Shown piece after piece: positions 16,317-25,103 of a stretch of DNA of 64,000 nucleotides (the stretch's first letter is position 1; the number at the start of each line of letters is the position of its first letter). The DNA comes from Chloracidobacterium sp. (lineage in GTDB: Bacteria; Acidobacteriota; Blastocatellia; Pyrinomonadales; Pyrinomonadaceae): positions 248,001 to 312,000 of the forward strand of contig JADJWP010000002.1 in NCBI GenBank assembly GCA_016716305.1. Reading direction: 5' to 3'. The notes beneath the pieces were generated by a model. The model saw only the letters and a list, made by a program, of their open reading frames with translations. It did not search any database and was not told the origin of the DNA. A program made the translations under genes and the position numbers.

Positions 16317-17441
16317 TCACTGCGAATACATAACCGGCGTTGCCTTTACTGTTTTGGCGAGCACTGCCTTACACGATTCAACCACTTCTTCCACGCCTAT
16401 AAGCGTCAGACAGCGTCGATCCGTTTTGCAGATCGGTGAGTGACAACCCTCACATTCTACCCGCTTTCGTAGTACTCTGTGACCGGAACCAAACGGATGC
16501 CACCGACCCACCCAATCGATAGCTGAAAAGATAGCTACACATGGCGTGTTGACGGCTGCGGCAAGGTGCATCGTCCCAGTATCGTTCCCAACGTAAAGGA
16601 CACACTTTGAGAGTGCCGCAGCTGACTGGCGGACCGTAAATGCACCGGCGGCGTTCGCACCCAACGACCATTGCTCGACCAACCGATCTCCCTTTTTCCG
16701 GTCTTCAGGCCCGCCGAAGACGATCGGAAAAACATCGTGGTCAGCGATGAGTCTCTTAACAACCGCAGAGTACCTATCTTCGCTCCAGACCTTCGAATCC
16801 CACTTACTGCCCGGTCCGATGGCGACAAATCTTCGATCCCCAAGGTCCGATCCGGCCGTTGTTTTGAGCCAATAGTCGGCAAATGAGACCTCATCGTCGT
16901 CCAAAAGAAGATCAGTGCAAAATTCGGGTTCCTGCGGGTTAATTCCCTCGTTATCGAGGCATTTCAAAAGGAATTCGGATTCGGAGATCACCGCGGCCGC
17001 TTTCTGTGTTGCGTGTTCTTCTAACCAATTGTCTATGAGATAGTTATGACCTCTAATATCACGTATTCCCGCAAGTCTGAAGAATGAAATGTCGCGCCTG
17101 ACACGCTTTGGCGTCCGGTTTCGGGTCATAAGATAAACGAGCATATCAAAGCGACCTTTACGGATCGTCTTGAACAAGCCCAAATGTCCGGTCAGTGACC
17201 CGATCCTGGACAATCCGTTTGGGTACGTGATCCATGAGTCAAACAAACCGCTTTTCGGTAATACCGCATGGGCAGAAACATAATCCGGATTACTTGAATC
17301 GGCATTCGAGAGCAGTGTCATTCTTGCTGCAGGAAAGGACCGGCGGATCTGCCAGAATGCCGGCAACGAGACTATCGTGTCACCTAAATGCCCGATCCGA
17401 AAAACCAGAATATTCGTTGGGTTCACTGCGGTCTCAGCCAA
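16317..17441 (-). CDS. ADP-heptose:LPS heptosyltransferase family protein (GT9)
   Basis: 374-residue GT-B transferase of family 9. The N-terminus ILVFRIGHLGDTIVSLPAF carries the GT9 GD motif, and the C-domain has AIGPGSKWDSKVWSEDRY, FPIVFGGPEDRKKGD and the donor-binding YVGNDTGTMHLAAAV. Enzymes of this family transfer heptose from ADP-heptose to lipopolysaccharide core or other glycans. The heptose-activation genes lie directly upstream (3 bases from hldA), which supports heptose as the donor sugar. A cysteine cluster (CEGCHSPICKTDRRC) near the C-terminus is common in this family. Cytoplasmic face of the inner membrane. Confidence 0.92.
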   Translation of the reverse strand: MAETAVNPTNILVFRIGHLGDTIVSLPAFWQIRRSFPAARMTLLSNADSSNPDYVSAHAVLPKSGLFDSWITYPNGLSRIGSLTGHLGLFKTIRKGRFDMLVYLMTRNRTPKRVRRDISFFRLAGIRDIRGHNYLIDNWLEEHATQKAAAVISESEFLLKCLDNEGINPQEPEFCTDLLLDDDEVSFADYWLKTTAGSDLGDRRFVAIGPGSKWDSKVWSEDRYSAVVKRLIADHDVFPIVFGGPEDRKKGDRLVEQWSLGANAAGAFTVRQSAAALSKCVLYVGNDTGTMHLAAAVNTPCVAIFSAIDWVGRWHPFGSGHRVLRKRVECEGCHSPICKTDRRCLTLIGVEEVVESCKAVLAKTVKATPVMYSQ

Positions 17442-17444
17442 TCC

Positions 17445-18410
17445 TTAGGCACGCTCCTGAAGCGCTGTCTTTAGTTCTTCAACAGTGATCGATGTTGTGC
17501 CTATTTGGCCCACAACGATTCGTGCGGCGATATTCGCCAGTTTTGCTGCTTCGCGCCTGTCAGCCCCTGCGGCGGATGCGACTGCGAAAGTGGCGATCAC
17601 CGTATCGCCCGCACCCGTCACGTCGTAGACCTCCCGGGCCAGGGCCTTGAGATGAAATGGCTCGCTGTTCGATTCGAAGAGTGTCATGCCTTCTTCGCCC
17701 TGCGTAACTAGCAATGCGTCGACTGAGCGGTCTGCGAGCAGTTTTGAACCGGCTAATGAAACGAGGTCGACCGTATTGATATCCATACCAGCAGCATCAG
17801 CAGCTTCACGGCGATTCGGCGTCAAAAGCGAGGCGCCGTCATATTTCGAATAATCCCTTCCTTTGGGATCGACTACTATAGATTTTCCTGATTCGCGAGC
17901 CATTGCGATCAGTTGGCGCAAAATGCGTTTCGTGAGTAAGCCTTTGGCATAGTCGGAAACAACGACGATGTCCGCGGTCGGCATGAGTTCGGCAAGTGAA
18001 GCCAAAACGAGTTCTTCTTCAACATCCGAGATATCAGAATCGGTCTCCTGATCGAGTCGAATGACTTGCTGGCCGTGAGCAACTATGCGAGTCTTTACCG
18101 TCGTTCGTCGGCCAGGGATCGGAATGATATGACCGCCCGGAACACCAAACGATTCGAGTGAGGTTGGAAGAACGGAGCCGTCTTCATCATCTCCGACGAT
18201 ACCAACGAGAATTGGTCTGGCACCGAGACCGGCTACGTTCGATGCAACGTTGGCTGCACCGCCTGGAACATTGGTGTTATGAGCTAATCGGACTACCGGT
18301 ACCGGTGCTTCTGGCGAGATGCGATCGACGCTTCCCCAACAATACCGGTCCAGCATTACGTCGCCCACGATCAGGACGTTGAGCCCGCTGAAATTGTCGA
18401 TGAACTCCAT
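17445..18410 (-). CDS. hldA: D-glycero-beta-D-manno-heptose-7-phosphate kinase
   Basis: PfkB/ribokinase-fold sugar kinase, 321 residues, equal to domain I of HldE/RfaE. Visible motifs are VGDVMLDRYCWGSVDRISPEAP (as VGDVMLDRYCWG then VDRISPEAP), the PGGAANVA substrate loop, and the catalytic anion-hole VTGAGDTVIATF near the C-terminus. It phosphorylates heptose-7-phosphate at C1 on the way to ADP-heptose. It is a stand-alone kinase here: the partner adenylyltransferase is fused to GmhA in the gene just upstream, with a one-base stop/start overlap (TAATG). Confidence 0.94.
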   Translation of the reverse strand: MEFIDNFSGLNVLIVGDVMLDRYCWGSVDRISPEAPVPVVRLAHNTNVPGGAANVASNVAGLGARPILVGIVGDDEDGSVLPTSLESFGVPGGHIIPIPGRRTTVKTRIVAHGQQVIRLDQETDSDISDVEEELVLASLAELMPTADIVVVSDYAKGLLTKRILRQLIAMARESGKSIVVDPKGRDYSKYDGASLLTPNRREAADAAGMDINTVDLVSLAGSKLLADRSVDALLVTQGEEGMTLFESNSEPFHLKALAREVYDVTGAGDTVIATFAVASAAGADRREAAKLANIAARIVVGQIGTTSITVEELKTALQERA

Positions 18411-19432
18411 TATTGATTTGTCTTTGCGTTCGTTTTCTTGCCAACGTGATCGTCAACAAGTTCGCACCAAATATGTGCGGTCGTTATATGCATTTCCTGG
18501 ATTCGAGCCGTCCTTTCTGACGGCACGAGTATGCACGCGTCCGACAATGCCGCAAGTTTCTTTCCTTTTGCACCCGTCATTCCGATCACTTTGCATCCAA
18601 GGCCACGCGCAGTCATTACAGCGGAAATAACGTTCGGTGAGGTGCCGCTGGTACTGATTGCGATAAGACAGTCCCCTTTGCGACCCAAAGCCTCGACCTG
18701 CCGTGCAAATATTCGTTCAAAGTCGTAATCGTTCGCCAAAGCGGTTAGGGCCGAGGTGTCGGTTGTCAGCGCTATTGCCGGTAACGCGATGCGTTCGGTC
18801 TCATAGCGGCCAACAAACTCAGCAGCAATATGCTGTGCGTCAGCCGCACTTCCTCCGTTGCCGCAGATGAGTATCTTGCCGCCGTTCTCAAGCGTCTCAA
18901 GAATGATATCGGAGCATGCCTTGATCGCTGGGACACATTCCGAATACACACGCTCGAAAACCTCACGATGCTGGTCGAGCGATCTGATCACAATGTCGTT
19001 GCTGCCGGTCTCAGAGACCGCGTTATGAGCATTCATACCTTCGATGACCTTACTTGTAGAATAGCCCTCGACCAACGGTAAAGAATGAACCTCGCCGCCG
19101 GTTTCCATTACGAACCCTGCTCCGACGATCTCTTCGACCTTCCAATCGCCGCCTTTGACGAGCACATCCGGTCTTATTTCTCGGATCAATCGTTCGGGTG
19201 TTAACTCGCTGAAAACTCTGACCTCATCAACTGTCCGCATCGCCAAAAGGATCGAGCTACGCTCTTCTTCATTGAAATACGGTCGGCCAACTCCCTTTAT
19301 CGAACGAACCGACGAATCGCTGTTTATTCCAACGATCAGTTTTGTCCCGAGCGATCGGGCCCGACGCAACAGATCGATGTGGCCAGGATGGATAATGTCA
19401 AAACAGCCATTTGTAAAAACAACTTTCTCCAT
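18410..19432 (-). CDS. Fusion of heptose-1-phosphate adenylyltransferase and sedoheptulose-7-phosphate isomerase
   Basis: 340-residue two-domain enzyme. Residues 1-130 are a cytidylyltransferase-like domain with FTNGCFDIIHPGHIDLL (HxGH at 15-18), VGINSDSSV and the YSTSKVI motif, matching RfaE domain II/HldC. Residues 150-335 are a SIS-fold GmhA: ICGNGGSAADAQHIAAEF (His201 and Glu205 at the expected metal site), STSGTSPNV and an HxxxxH-like MHITTAHIWCELVDD. The fusion joins the first and last steps of ADP-heptose synthesis; the usual fusion is kinase plus adenylyltransferase. GmhB (bisphosphatase) is not seen in the window. It overlaps hldA by one base. Confidence 0.93.
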   Translation of the reverse strand: MEKVVFTNGCFDIIHPGHIDLLRRARSLGTKLIVGINSDSSVRSIKGVGRPYFNEEERSSILLAMRTVDEVRVFSELTPERLIREIRPDVLVKGGDWKVEEIVGAGFVMETGGEVHSLPLVEGYSTSKVIEGMNAHNAVSETGSNDIVIRSLDQHREVFERVYSECVPAIKACSDIILETLENGGKILICGNGGSAADAQHIAAEFVGRYETERIALPAIALTTDTSALTALANDYDFERIFARQVEALGRKGDCLIAISTSGTSPNVISAVMTARGLGCKVIGMTGAKGKKLAALSDACILVPSERTARIQEMHITTAHIWCELVDDHVGKKTNAKTNQ

Positions 19433-19471
19433 ATTGAAAGAGGGTCATCTCGCCAATGGACAATTATCTTT

Positions 19472-21010
19472 TCACGGTTTTGCCAACGGTAATGCGGTTG
19501 GGCTCTTACCGATAAAAAAGCGGATCAACAACATTCCTACGAATGAGATCACAAGTACCTTCGAAAGGTATGGGACGATAAGTCCATACGTGCCCTCATA
19601 TGAGATCGCGGTCAAGATCATGTAGTAGATACATGCTCGCCAATATGCGAACTCTTTACCCTCGATCAGCGCCGCGTAAATTATCCTCAACAAGAATCCG
19701 AGCACGATCATCCCTAAAGGAACTCCGATCGGGCCGAAATTTCGAAGGAGATCGCCCATAGGCGTCATCGTAAAAGAATTTTCGCTGTAATTGAAATACA
19801 GGTCCGCGTACTTGCTCGGTTCGATGGATATCGGCTTGTCAGCCCATATCGCCCTCGGAATAAAAAATGTAATCGTGTCGACCCAAATATTGTTATTTAT
19901 TCCCCAAAGTTCCTCGTACGGAGCTAAAGCTTCATAATTAGAAACGATCACCGCCAACGAACTTATGGAATCTAATCGTTCAGCTAATGCACCAAATCCT
20001 CTTGAAAGGCTTGCATCAATGTCGCCGGACGATAAACTTTCCATCGTGTCAACTACGACAGAACCGATCTGAGAGAGACTGGCTTGCTCCTGCGAACCCT
20101 TGATCTGCCGGAATGTCGTTCCGTAGATCATACCTATCACAAGTGCAAGGGTGACCAGAATGCCGCCGATGAAATGATGCTTCGCTGTGATCTTTCGCCC
20201 TGAGAGCACGAATGCGCAGCCGACCAGGATCAATAAATGGATCAACCCGCCGCGATTTCCCTGAAATGCCGTCCGGCCGATCGCCGTTGCCAGCAACAAT
20301 CCGAGCACAATATAGTGCATCGCACCGAAATGCCGTGAACGAAAGATATAGAGCCACAAGAAGAAACTGGCTTCGAGCAGAAACAGTGAAAATAAGAATA
20401 TGATGCCGTCGAACGCCCCGATCTCATCGACCTTTTGAAAGCCGATCAGACCCATGCCGAAAGCTATGACGGTGTTGGCCATGCCAATTCCAAGGAGTAT
20501 CAGGCCCGGAACCGCCACCTTATCCTCTTTCCAATTCCAGCTTGGGAGGAATTTGAAGATCGAGTCGCCGATGACCTTGCCGTAATGCAACGAGAACCCG
20601 ATCGCAAGGCCTCCGTAACCGAGCATTACGTAAACAAATGTGAGCGGCAGGTTGTATCGGTCGTCTTGTACAAAGCTAAGAAAGTACGGCTGCGAAAGCC
20701 CGGCCGCCAAGACAAAACCGCCGATAACAAAGCCCGGGAAGAAATAGGACCAGGTAGCGAATACAAGGGGGTGGAAAAGGTCAAACTTGCCGCGTTTGAT
20801 AAGCAAAACACTTGGCAATACGACAACAACTCCTGTAGCCAATGCCCACGGAACCAAATAGAATCGGCTTAAAGGATCATCGAACCCGATCTCCAACAGG
20901 ATCAGGGTAAAGACGATAATAGCAACCACACCCCATAAGATAGCGATACCGTATATGAAGTTCGGCGAACCCTTTGGGATCGGTGTACTAAGTTGTCTTG
21001 AAACGTTCAT
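19472..21010 (-). CDS. Wzy-like O-antigen/exopolysaccharide polymerase
   Basis: 512-residue inner-membrane protein with about 12 hydrophobic segments and one large loop (about residues 325-395) rich in charged residues, the expected topology for Wzy polymerases, which join undecaprenyl-linked repeat units at the periplasmic face. The loop contains LSRGFGALAERLDSI and ends FFIPRAIWADKP, resembling oligosaccharide repeat polymerases. Family sequence identity is always low, so the call relies on topology, size and its place between glycosyltransferase and methyltransferase genes of the locus. Its stop follows 38 bases before the heptose fusion gene. Confidence 0.8.
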   Translation of the reverse strand: MNVSRQLSTPIPKGSPNFIYGIAILWGVVAIIVFTLILLEIGFDDPLSRFYLVPWALATGVVVVLPSVLLIKRGKFDLFHPLVFATWSYFFPGFVIGGFVLAAGLSQPYFLSFVQDDRYNLPLTFVYVMLGYGGLAIGFSLHYGKVIGDSIFKFLPSWNWKEDKVAVPGLILLGIGMANTVIAFGMGLIGFQKVDEIGAFDGIIFLFSLFLLEASFFLWLYIFRSRHFGAMHYIVLGLLLATAIGRTAFQGNRGGLIHLLILVGCAFVLSGRKITAKHHFIGGILVTLALVIGMIYGTTFRQIKGSQEQASLSQIGSVVVDTMESLSSGDIDASLSRGFGALAERLDSISSLAVIVSNYEALAPYEELWGINNNIWVDTITFFIPRAIWADKPISIEPSKYADLYFNYSENSFTMTPMGDLLRNFGPIGVPLGMIVLGFLLRIIYAALIEGKEFAYWRACIYYMILTAISYEGTYGLIVPYLSKVLVISFVGMLLIRFFIGKSPTALPLAKP

Positions 21011-21012
21011 CT

Positions 21013-21681
21013 CTATCTCAGTTTAGCAACCGCAATAACGCCGTCGCTTAGTTGAGGCGAAAGCCAGACGGCAACGTCGTTAAAGACATTGTAAAACCAA
21101 CGATTGAATCTGCGATGTTCTTTACCGACATCGTAAAAATAGCTTTGAGTGACCTCGAGTCCCATTCTTTCCAGCGTAAGCCCGAGTGTCCGGTAAGAAT
21201 AGTAAGCAACATGGTCTGGGTGAACGGGTTCGTTTGTACCGCCTTTTCCGCGAAGGAAATAGACCAGGAAACGCATCGCACAGTAAGCGTTTATGGTCGT
21301 GATCACTAGTTCGGTATCGGCCGACATGAATCTTTTTATCCCGTTGAGAAACAGTCCTGGGTTGTTGAGGTGCTCGATCATCTCGCCGGCAATTATTACG
21401 TCAAACGTCTCGTCGATCTCAACCTCGTCCAGATTCTCAAGATCTGCGACGAAAAGCTTATTGCATCCGTGTGCTTCAAGTATCGCGACGCCTTCTGCGT
21501 CGGCGTCAAAACCGTAGAGGTCAGACGCGATCTCTCGCAACTCGAAATGAAGAAGCATATCGTTCGCGATCGCCTCCGCCGTATATGGAAAATTTGTACA
21601 GCCGAGATGCAGAACCTTCTTCCCGCGGCAAACATCCTTGATGAAATCGACTCGCTGAACTAGCGATAGGTTCATTGACAT
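21013..21681 (-). CDS. Class I SAM-dependent methyltransferase
   Basis: 222-residue Rossmann-fold methyltransferase. The SAM-binding strand is KVLHLGCTNFPYT (motif I), an acidic motif II is SDLYGFDADAEGVAIL, and FDVIIAGEMIEHLNNPGLFL is the post-I motif. Proteins of this sort in polysaccharide loci often methylate a sugar or a terminal glycan residue, but no substrate can be read from sequence. It ends two bases before the polymerase gene and is the first gene of a minus-strand run, so a promoter probably lies in the 241-base divergent gap 21682-21922. Confidence 0.85.
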   Translation of the reverse strand: MSMNLSLVQRVDFIKDVCRGKKVLHLGCTNFPYTAEAIANDMLLHFELREIASDLYGFDADAEGVAILEAHGCNKLFVADLENLDEVEIDETFDVIIAGEMIEHLNNPGLFLNGIKRFMSADTELVITTINAYCAMRFLVYFLRGKGGTNEPVHPDHVAYYSYRTLGLTLERMGLEVTQSYFYDVGKEHRRFNRWFYNVFNDVAVWLSPQLSDGVIAVAKLR

Positions 21682-21922
21682 CCGTCAAATGTCCAGTAGT
21701 TTTTGTGGTAGTATATGGTCTTTGCAACGTCCATGAACACCTTTCGATTAAGCCAACTATCGAAACGAAATTCCCGACGTTCGACGCACAAACAACACCA
21801 GTACAATTATTTACGAGTTAGCTACAAGCAAAACTGGCCCGGGAAAAGTTTACCAAATGCAGTGGTCTTTGTCTTGCAGCACGCATTTGCACATTACCTG
21901 TAGTTAACACGATACCCACTGA

Positions 21923-23575
21923 ATGCGGATGGAAACCACTAGCGATGAGATAAAAAGCGCACAGCCTGGAGTGATAAGCGTCATCACATTATTGGTTTTT
22001 TTGGTTGCGTTGAGTCCGATCTGGGGTGTTTCACACTTCGTCCAACAGGACGGTTCAGGCCATTTGTATATCTCGTACGTAATGAGCCGTCTCGTCAGTG
22101 GCGATGAGTTTTTTGCGACAGCGTTTTCTCTGAATTCCCTTGGGGTACCTAATTCGATCGGTCATTGGGTGATGACTGTTCTGTTAGGCGTTTTTCAGCC
22201 TTTTGTTGTTTCTAAAGTAATTGCCACCTTGACGTTCCTAACCATCGCAGTAGGCGTCGTGTTTCTAAGAGCGAGAACCAGCCGCGTTGGGGTCGATCAC
22301 CAATTTGTACTGTTCGGTTCGGCGATTGCGTTTAATTCTCTTTGGTTGGCCGGCGGTCATAATTTTATCTTTGGCACTTCGATATTCGCGTTCACCATCG
22401 GGGCGTATTTCATTTGGCGGGAACAAATGACATTGCTTCGAGTCCTGTTCCTTGCACTTCTACTTCTGCTCGCGTTTATTGGACATATCGTCAGCTTTGG
22501 CGTCCTCGCCGGTAGTATATTGATTCTGGCTTTGACGACCCGCCGTGAGATCTTAGCGAAAACACTCTTATTAACCTCATTCGCCTTCGTTCCGCTAATT
22601 CCGGTGTTGTTCGCGTATGTTGGGATTGGAGGTAGCGGCGAGCCCCTTAGACCGAACTGGCGACATCTTGAGGACTTCACATCTTTGACATCATGGGTGA
22701 AACAGCTTTCTTCGGTGGATCCATTTGTATTGATCAGCCGGCGATCGCTGCCGTTTCTTGAAATCAAGAGTTCATACGCGGTATTGGCCGCACCCTTGAT
22801 ATGGATCTTTGGGGCCGTTGTCTTGTTCTTAGTGGCGACGATTCGGTCGATCGGATTTCGAGGTCTGTTTTCATATGAGCGTCGGCCCTTTCTGTTACTT
22901 ACGCTCATTGCAGTCATCTTCGCCCTTTTTGGTCCCGATGACTTTGGACTGTTGAATGGCAGTATTCTTCGGGAAAGGCTGCTGATCTGCAGTTTGATAT
23001 TGTTTGTTCCTTTGATCAGTTTAGCGCCGAAGACATTCGCCAGAGTCCCTTTGACCGTTGCCCTCACGTTCGTTGTGCTTTTTCAGACGGCATCGATGTG
23101 GGACTTTGCGATCTCGGCTGATCGCGACGTCCCACCATTTATGGAGGCTAAAAGTGCTTTGAACGAAGGCGATACGGTTGCTTCCGTTGTGATAGTTCAG
23201 GACAATTCAAAATACCACTCGATACCATTGACTCAATTGAACAACTACCTCGGCATCAACCGACACGTAATAGTGAGTGATAATTATGAGATCGGACATC
23301 GGCTGTTTCCGGTGGTGGCGAAGGATATCGAGGAACAACGGTTTGTGTTCGATCTTACGACCTCGAACATCTTCTATCTTAATGACCCGAAATTCGATTT
23401 TGACGCAACACTTTCGAAACTCGACCGAACGCTGCAAAGAGCAGGCAAGAGAGTCGATAAACTGGTTCTTTGGGGTGAGCACGAACGCGTTGAAACCGTG
23501 ATTCGGAAATGGTTTGACGCAACTCCCATCTTTTCAAACGCTCAAATTCGGGTCTTTAGTGCAAAGAGGTTATAA
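21923..23575 (+). CDS. Polytopic membrane protein, possible GT-C glycosyltransferase
   Basis: 550-residue membrane protein with about 11 hydrophobic segments and a soluble C-terminal domain (about residues 395-550). After TM1 there is FVQQDGSGHLYISYVMSR, an acidic first extracytoplasmic loop of the type seen in GT-C enzymes, which use lipid-linked sugars in the periplasm. No closer family was recognised. It is the first of three plus-strand genes (then a GT2 lipid-sugar synthase and a methyltransferase), and GT-C enzymes commonly use the products of such GT2 enzymes. Starts ATG 21923 or 21929; no clear ribosome site. Confidence 0.7.
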   Translation: MRMETTSDEIKSAQPGVISVITLLVFLVALSPIWGVSHFVQQDGSGHLYISYVMSRLVSGDEFFATAFSLNSLGVPNSIGHWVMTVLLGVFQPFVVSKVIATLTFLTIAVGVVFLRARTSRVGVDHQFVLFGSAIAFNSLWLAGGHNFIFGTSIFAFTIGAYFIWREQMTLLRVLFLALLLLLAFIGHIVSFGVLAGSILILALTTRREILAKTLLLTSFAFVPLIPVLFAYVGIGGSGEPLRPNWRHLEDFTSLTSWVKQLSSVDPFVLISRRSLPFLEIKSSYAVLAAPLIWIFGAVVLFLVATIRSIGFRGLFSYERRPFLLLTLIAVIFALFGPDDFGLLNGSILRERLLICSLILFVPLISLAPKTFARVPLTVALTFVVLFQTASMWDFAISADRDVPPFMEAKSALNEGDTVASVVIVQDNSKYHSIPLTQLNNYLGINRHVIVSDNYEIGHRLFPVVAKDIEEQRFVFDLTTSNIFYLNDPKFDFDATLSKLDRTLQRAGKRVDKLVLWGEHERVETVIRKWFDATPIFSNAQIRVFSAKRL

Positions 23576-23580
23576 TCGGC

Positions 23581-24381
23581 ATGATGACAGGGCAAGAACT
23601 TGTAGAAAAGGATCCGGCGTGCCTTTCCATAGTTGTTCCGGCGTTTAATGAGGCGCGGACTCTCGAATCGATCGTTCGTAAGCTGACAAATGTTCCTAAT
23701 CTGCTCGAGATCTTGATCATTGACGATTGTTCGACCGACGAAACACCGCTGATCGCCGAACGGCTATGTAATGAGTTTCCGTTCATTAAATACTATCGGC
23801 AGGACGTGAATCGCGGAAAGACTGCCGCCCTGAAGCGCGGCTTTTCTCAAACCACCGGCGAGATCGTAATCGTACAGGATGCCGATCTTGAGTACGATCC
23901 GGCTGAGATCCCGGAAGTGATCCGCCCGATCTTGGAAGGTTTTGCGGATGTGGTTTACGGCTCACGATTTATGGTCAAACGGGCGGCGCGCGTCCTGTAC
24001 TTTTATCATTACCTGGCAAATAAGGGCCTCACGTTCATTTCGAATGTTCTCACGAATCTGAATATCACCGATGTGGAAACGTGCTACAAGGCGTTTCGCG
24101 GCGAGATCATCCGAAATATGACGATCACATCATCAGGATTCGGTTTCGAGATCGAGGTGACAGCTAAAACCGCTAAGCTCAATTGTGCGATTTATGAGGT
24201 TCCGATCAGCTATTACGGCCGGACATACGAAGAAGGAAAGAAGATAACCTATCGTGATGGCGTGGCTGCGCTTTATTATATTTTTCGCTTCAATCTATTC
24301 TGTTCGCTGAACAGATCGTTCACGACTGTCCCTCAACTCGGTCCAAGACCACAGAGATTGCTTGGCCAGGATTCGATATGA
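23581..24381 (+). CDS. Glycosyltransferase family 2, polyprenyl-phosphate sugar synthase-like
   Basis: 266-residue GT-A enzyme. The N-terminus LSIVVPAFNEARTLESIV, DDCSTDETPLI, NRGKTAALKRGF and the metal-binding VQDADLEYDPAEIP then VYGSRFM are the set seen in dolichyl/undecaprenyl-phosphate mannose or glucose synthases. A short tail lacks strong membrane helices. It probably makes a lipid-linked monosaccharide for the GT-C-like protein encoded 5 bases upstream. Its stop overlaps the next methyltransferase gene by four bases (ATGA), so they are co-translated. Confidence 0.9.
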   Translation: MMTGQELVEKDPACLSIVVPAFNEARTLESIVRKLTNVPNLLEILIIDDCSTDETPLIAERLCNEFPFIKYYRQDVNRGKTAALKRGFSQTTGEIVIVQDADLEYDPAEIPEVIRPILEGFADVVYGSRFMVKRAARVLYFYHYLANKGLTFISNVLTNLNITDVETCYKAFRGEIIRNMTITSSGFGFEIEVTAKTAKLNCAIYEVPISYYGRTYEEGKKITYRDGVAALYYIFRFNLFCSLNRSFTTVPQLGPRPQRLLGQDSI

Positions 24382-25103
24382 ACGCAGACAAAGTCGAGTA
24401 CGCTGGCAAAGACCTTGAGGCCATGGACTTTGCGGTTCGTTATCATAATTGGATCCTTGAGGTATTTCGCCCTTATCTCGGTAAGCGGATCGTAGAAGTC
24501 GGGGCCGGTACGGGGTCGTTCTCTGAATTATTGTTAGAAACTCAACCTGAGTCGTTAACCCTTGTCGAACCGTCGGAGATGTTCGAACGACTCGAACTCG
24601 CAATGGGTTCGAGGAATGGCGTTGCTAGGCCACGACTCCATAACAACATTTTCAGAAATGTCGCGGCTGAGATAAAAGACGAGCAACGGCCTGATTCCAT
24701 CATTTATGTGAACGTTCTGGAACACATCGACGACGACGAACTAGAGCTCGAAGTGGTTCACGATACGCTCGCTCGTGGCGGCCGGCTTTTTATTTTTGTG
24801 CCTGCAAATCAATTTCTCTTCAGCAATTTTGACCGCAACATCGGTCATTATCGCCGGTATGGAAAAAAGGAACTGCACCAGAAGCTCGATGCGGCGGGTT
24901 TTCGGTTGGTCAAGTCACGATGGTTCGATCTGCCCGGTGTATTGCCTTGGTTGATCAAGTATCGATTTATGCGATCTACGACAATGGGGTCCGGTGCTGT
25001 TCAAGCATACGACCGGTACATCGTGCCAGCTATCAGGCCGATCGAGAACCTCATCAATCCGCCGATTGGAAAGAACCTGATCGTAATTGCCGAAAAGGCT
25101 TAA
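24378..25103 (+). CDS. Class I SAM-dependent methyltransferase
   Basis: 241-residue methyltransferase with motif I IVEVGAGTGSFSELLL, an acidic strand LTLVEPSEMF, and IIYVNVLEHIDDDELELEV as post-I, followed by GGRLFIFVPANQ. FDRNIGHYRRYGKKEL is typical of methyltransferases found next to dolichol-phosphate-mannose-synthase-like genes. Substrate unknown. It is translationally coupled to the GT2 upstream. Its TAA stop shares TTAA with the stop of the convergent flippase gene (25100-25103), leaving no room for a conventional terminator. Confidence 0.88.
   Translation: MNADKVEYAGKDLEAMDFAVRYHNWILEVFRPYLGKRIVEVGAGTGSFSELLLETQPESLTLVEPSEMFERLELAMGSRNGVARPRLHNNIFRNVAAEIKDEQRPDSIIYVNVLEHIDDDELELEVVHDTLARGGRLFIFVPANQFLFSNFDRNIGHYRRYGKKELHQKLDAAGFRLVKSRWFDLPGVLPWLIKYRFMRSTTMGSGAVQAYDRYIVPAIRPIENLINPPIGKNLIVIAEKA

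Noticed and set aside
17445..18410. HldE bifunctional enzyme
   Set aside because: The gene holds only the kinase domain; the adenylyltransferase domain is in the upstream gene, fused to GmhA.
22357..23067. 236-codon minus-strand frame inside the GT-C-like gene
   Set aside because: Antisense to transmembrane segments; the sequence is Arg/Asn/Lys-rich without a domain.
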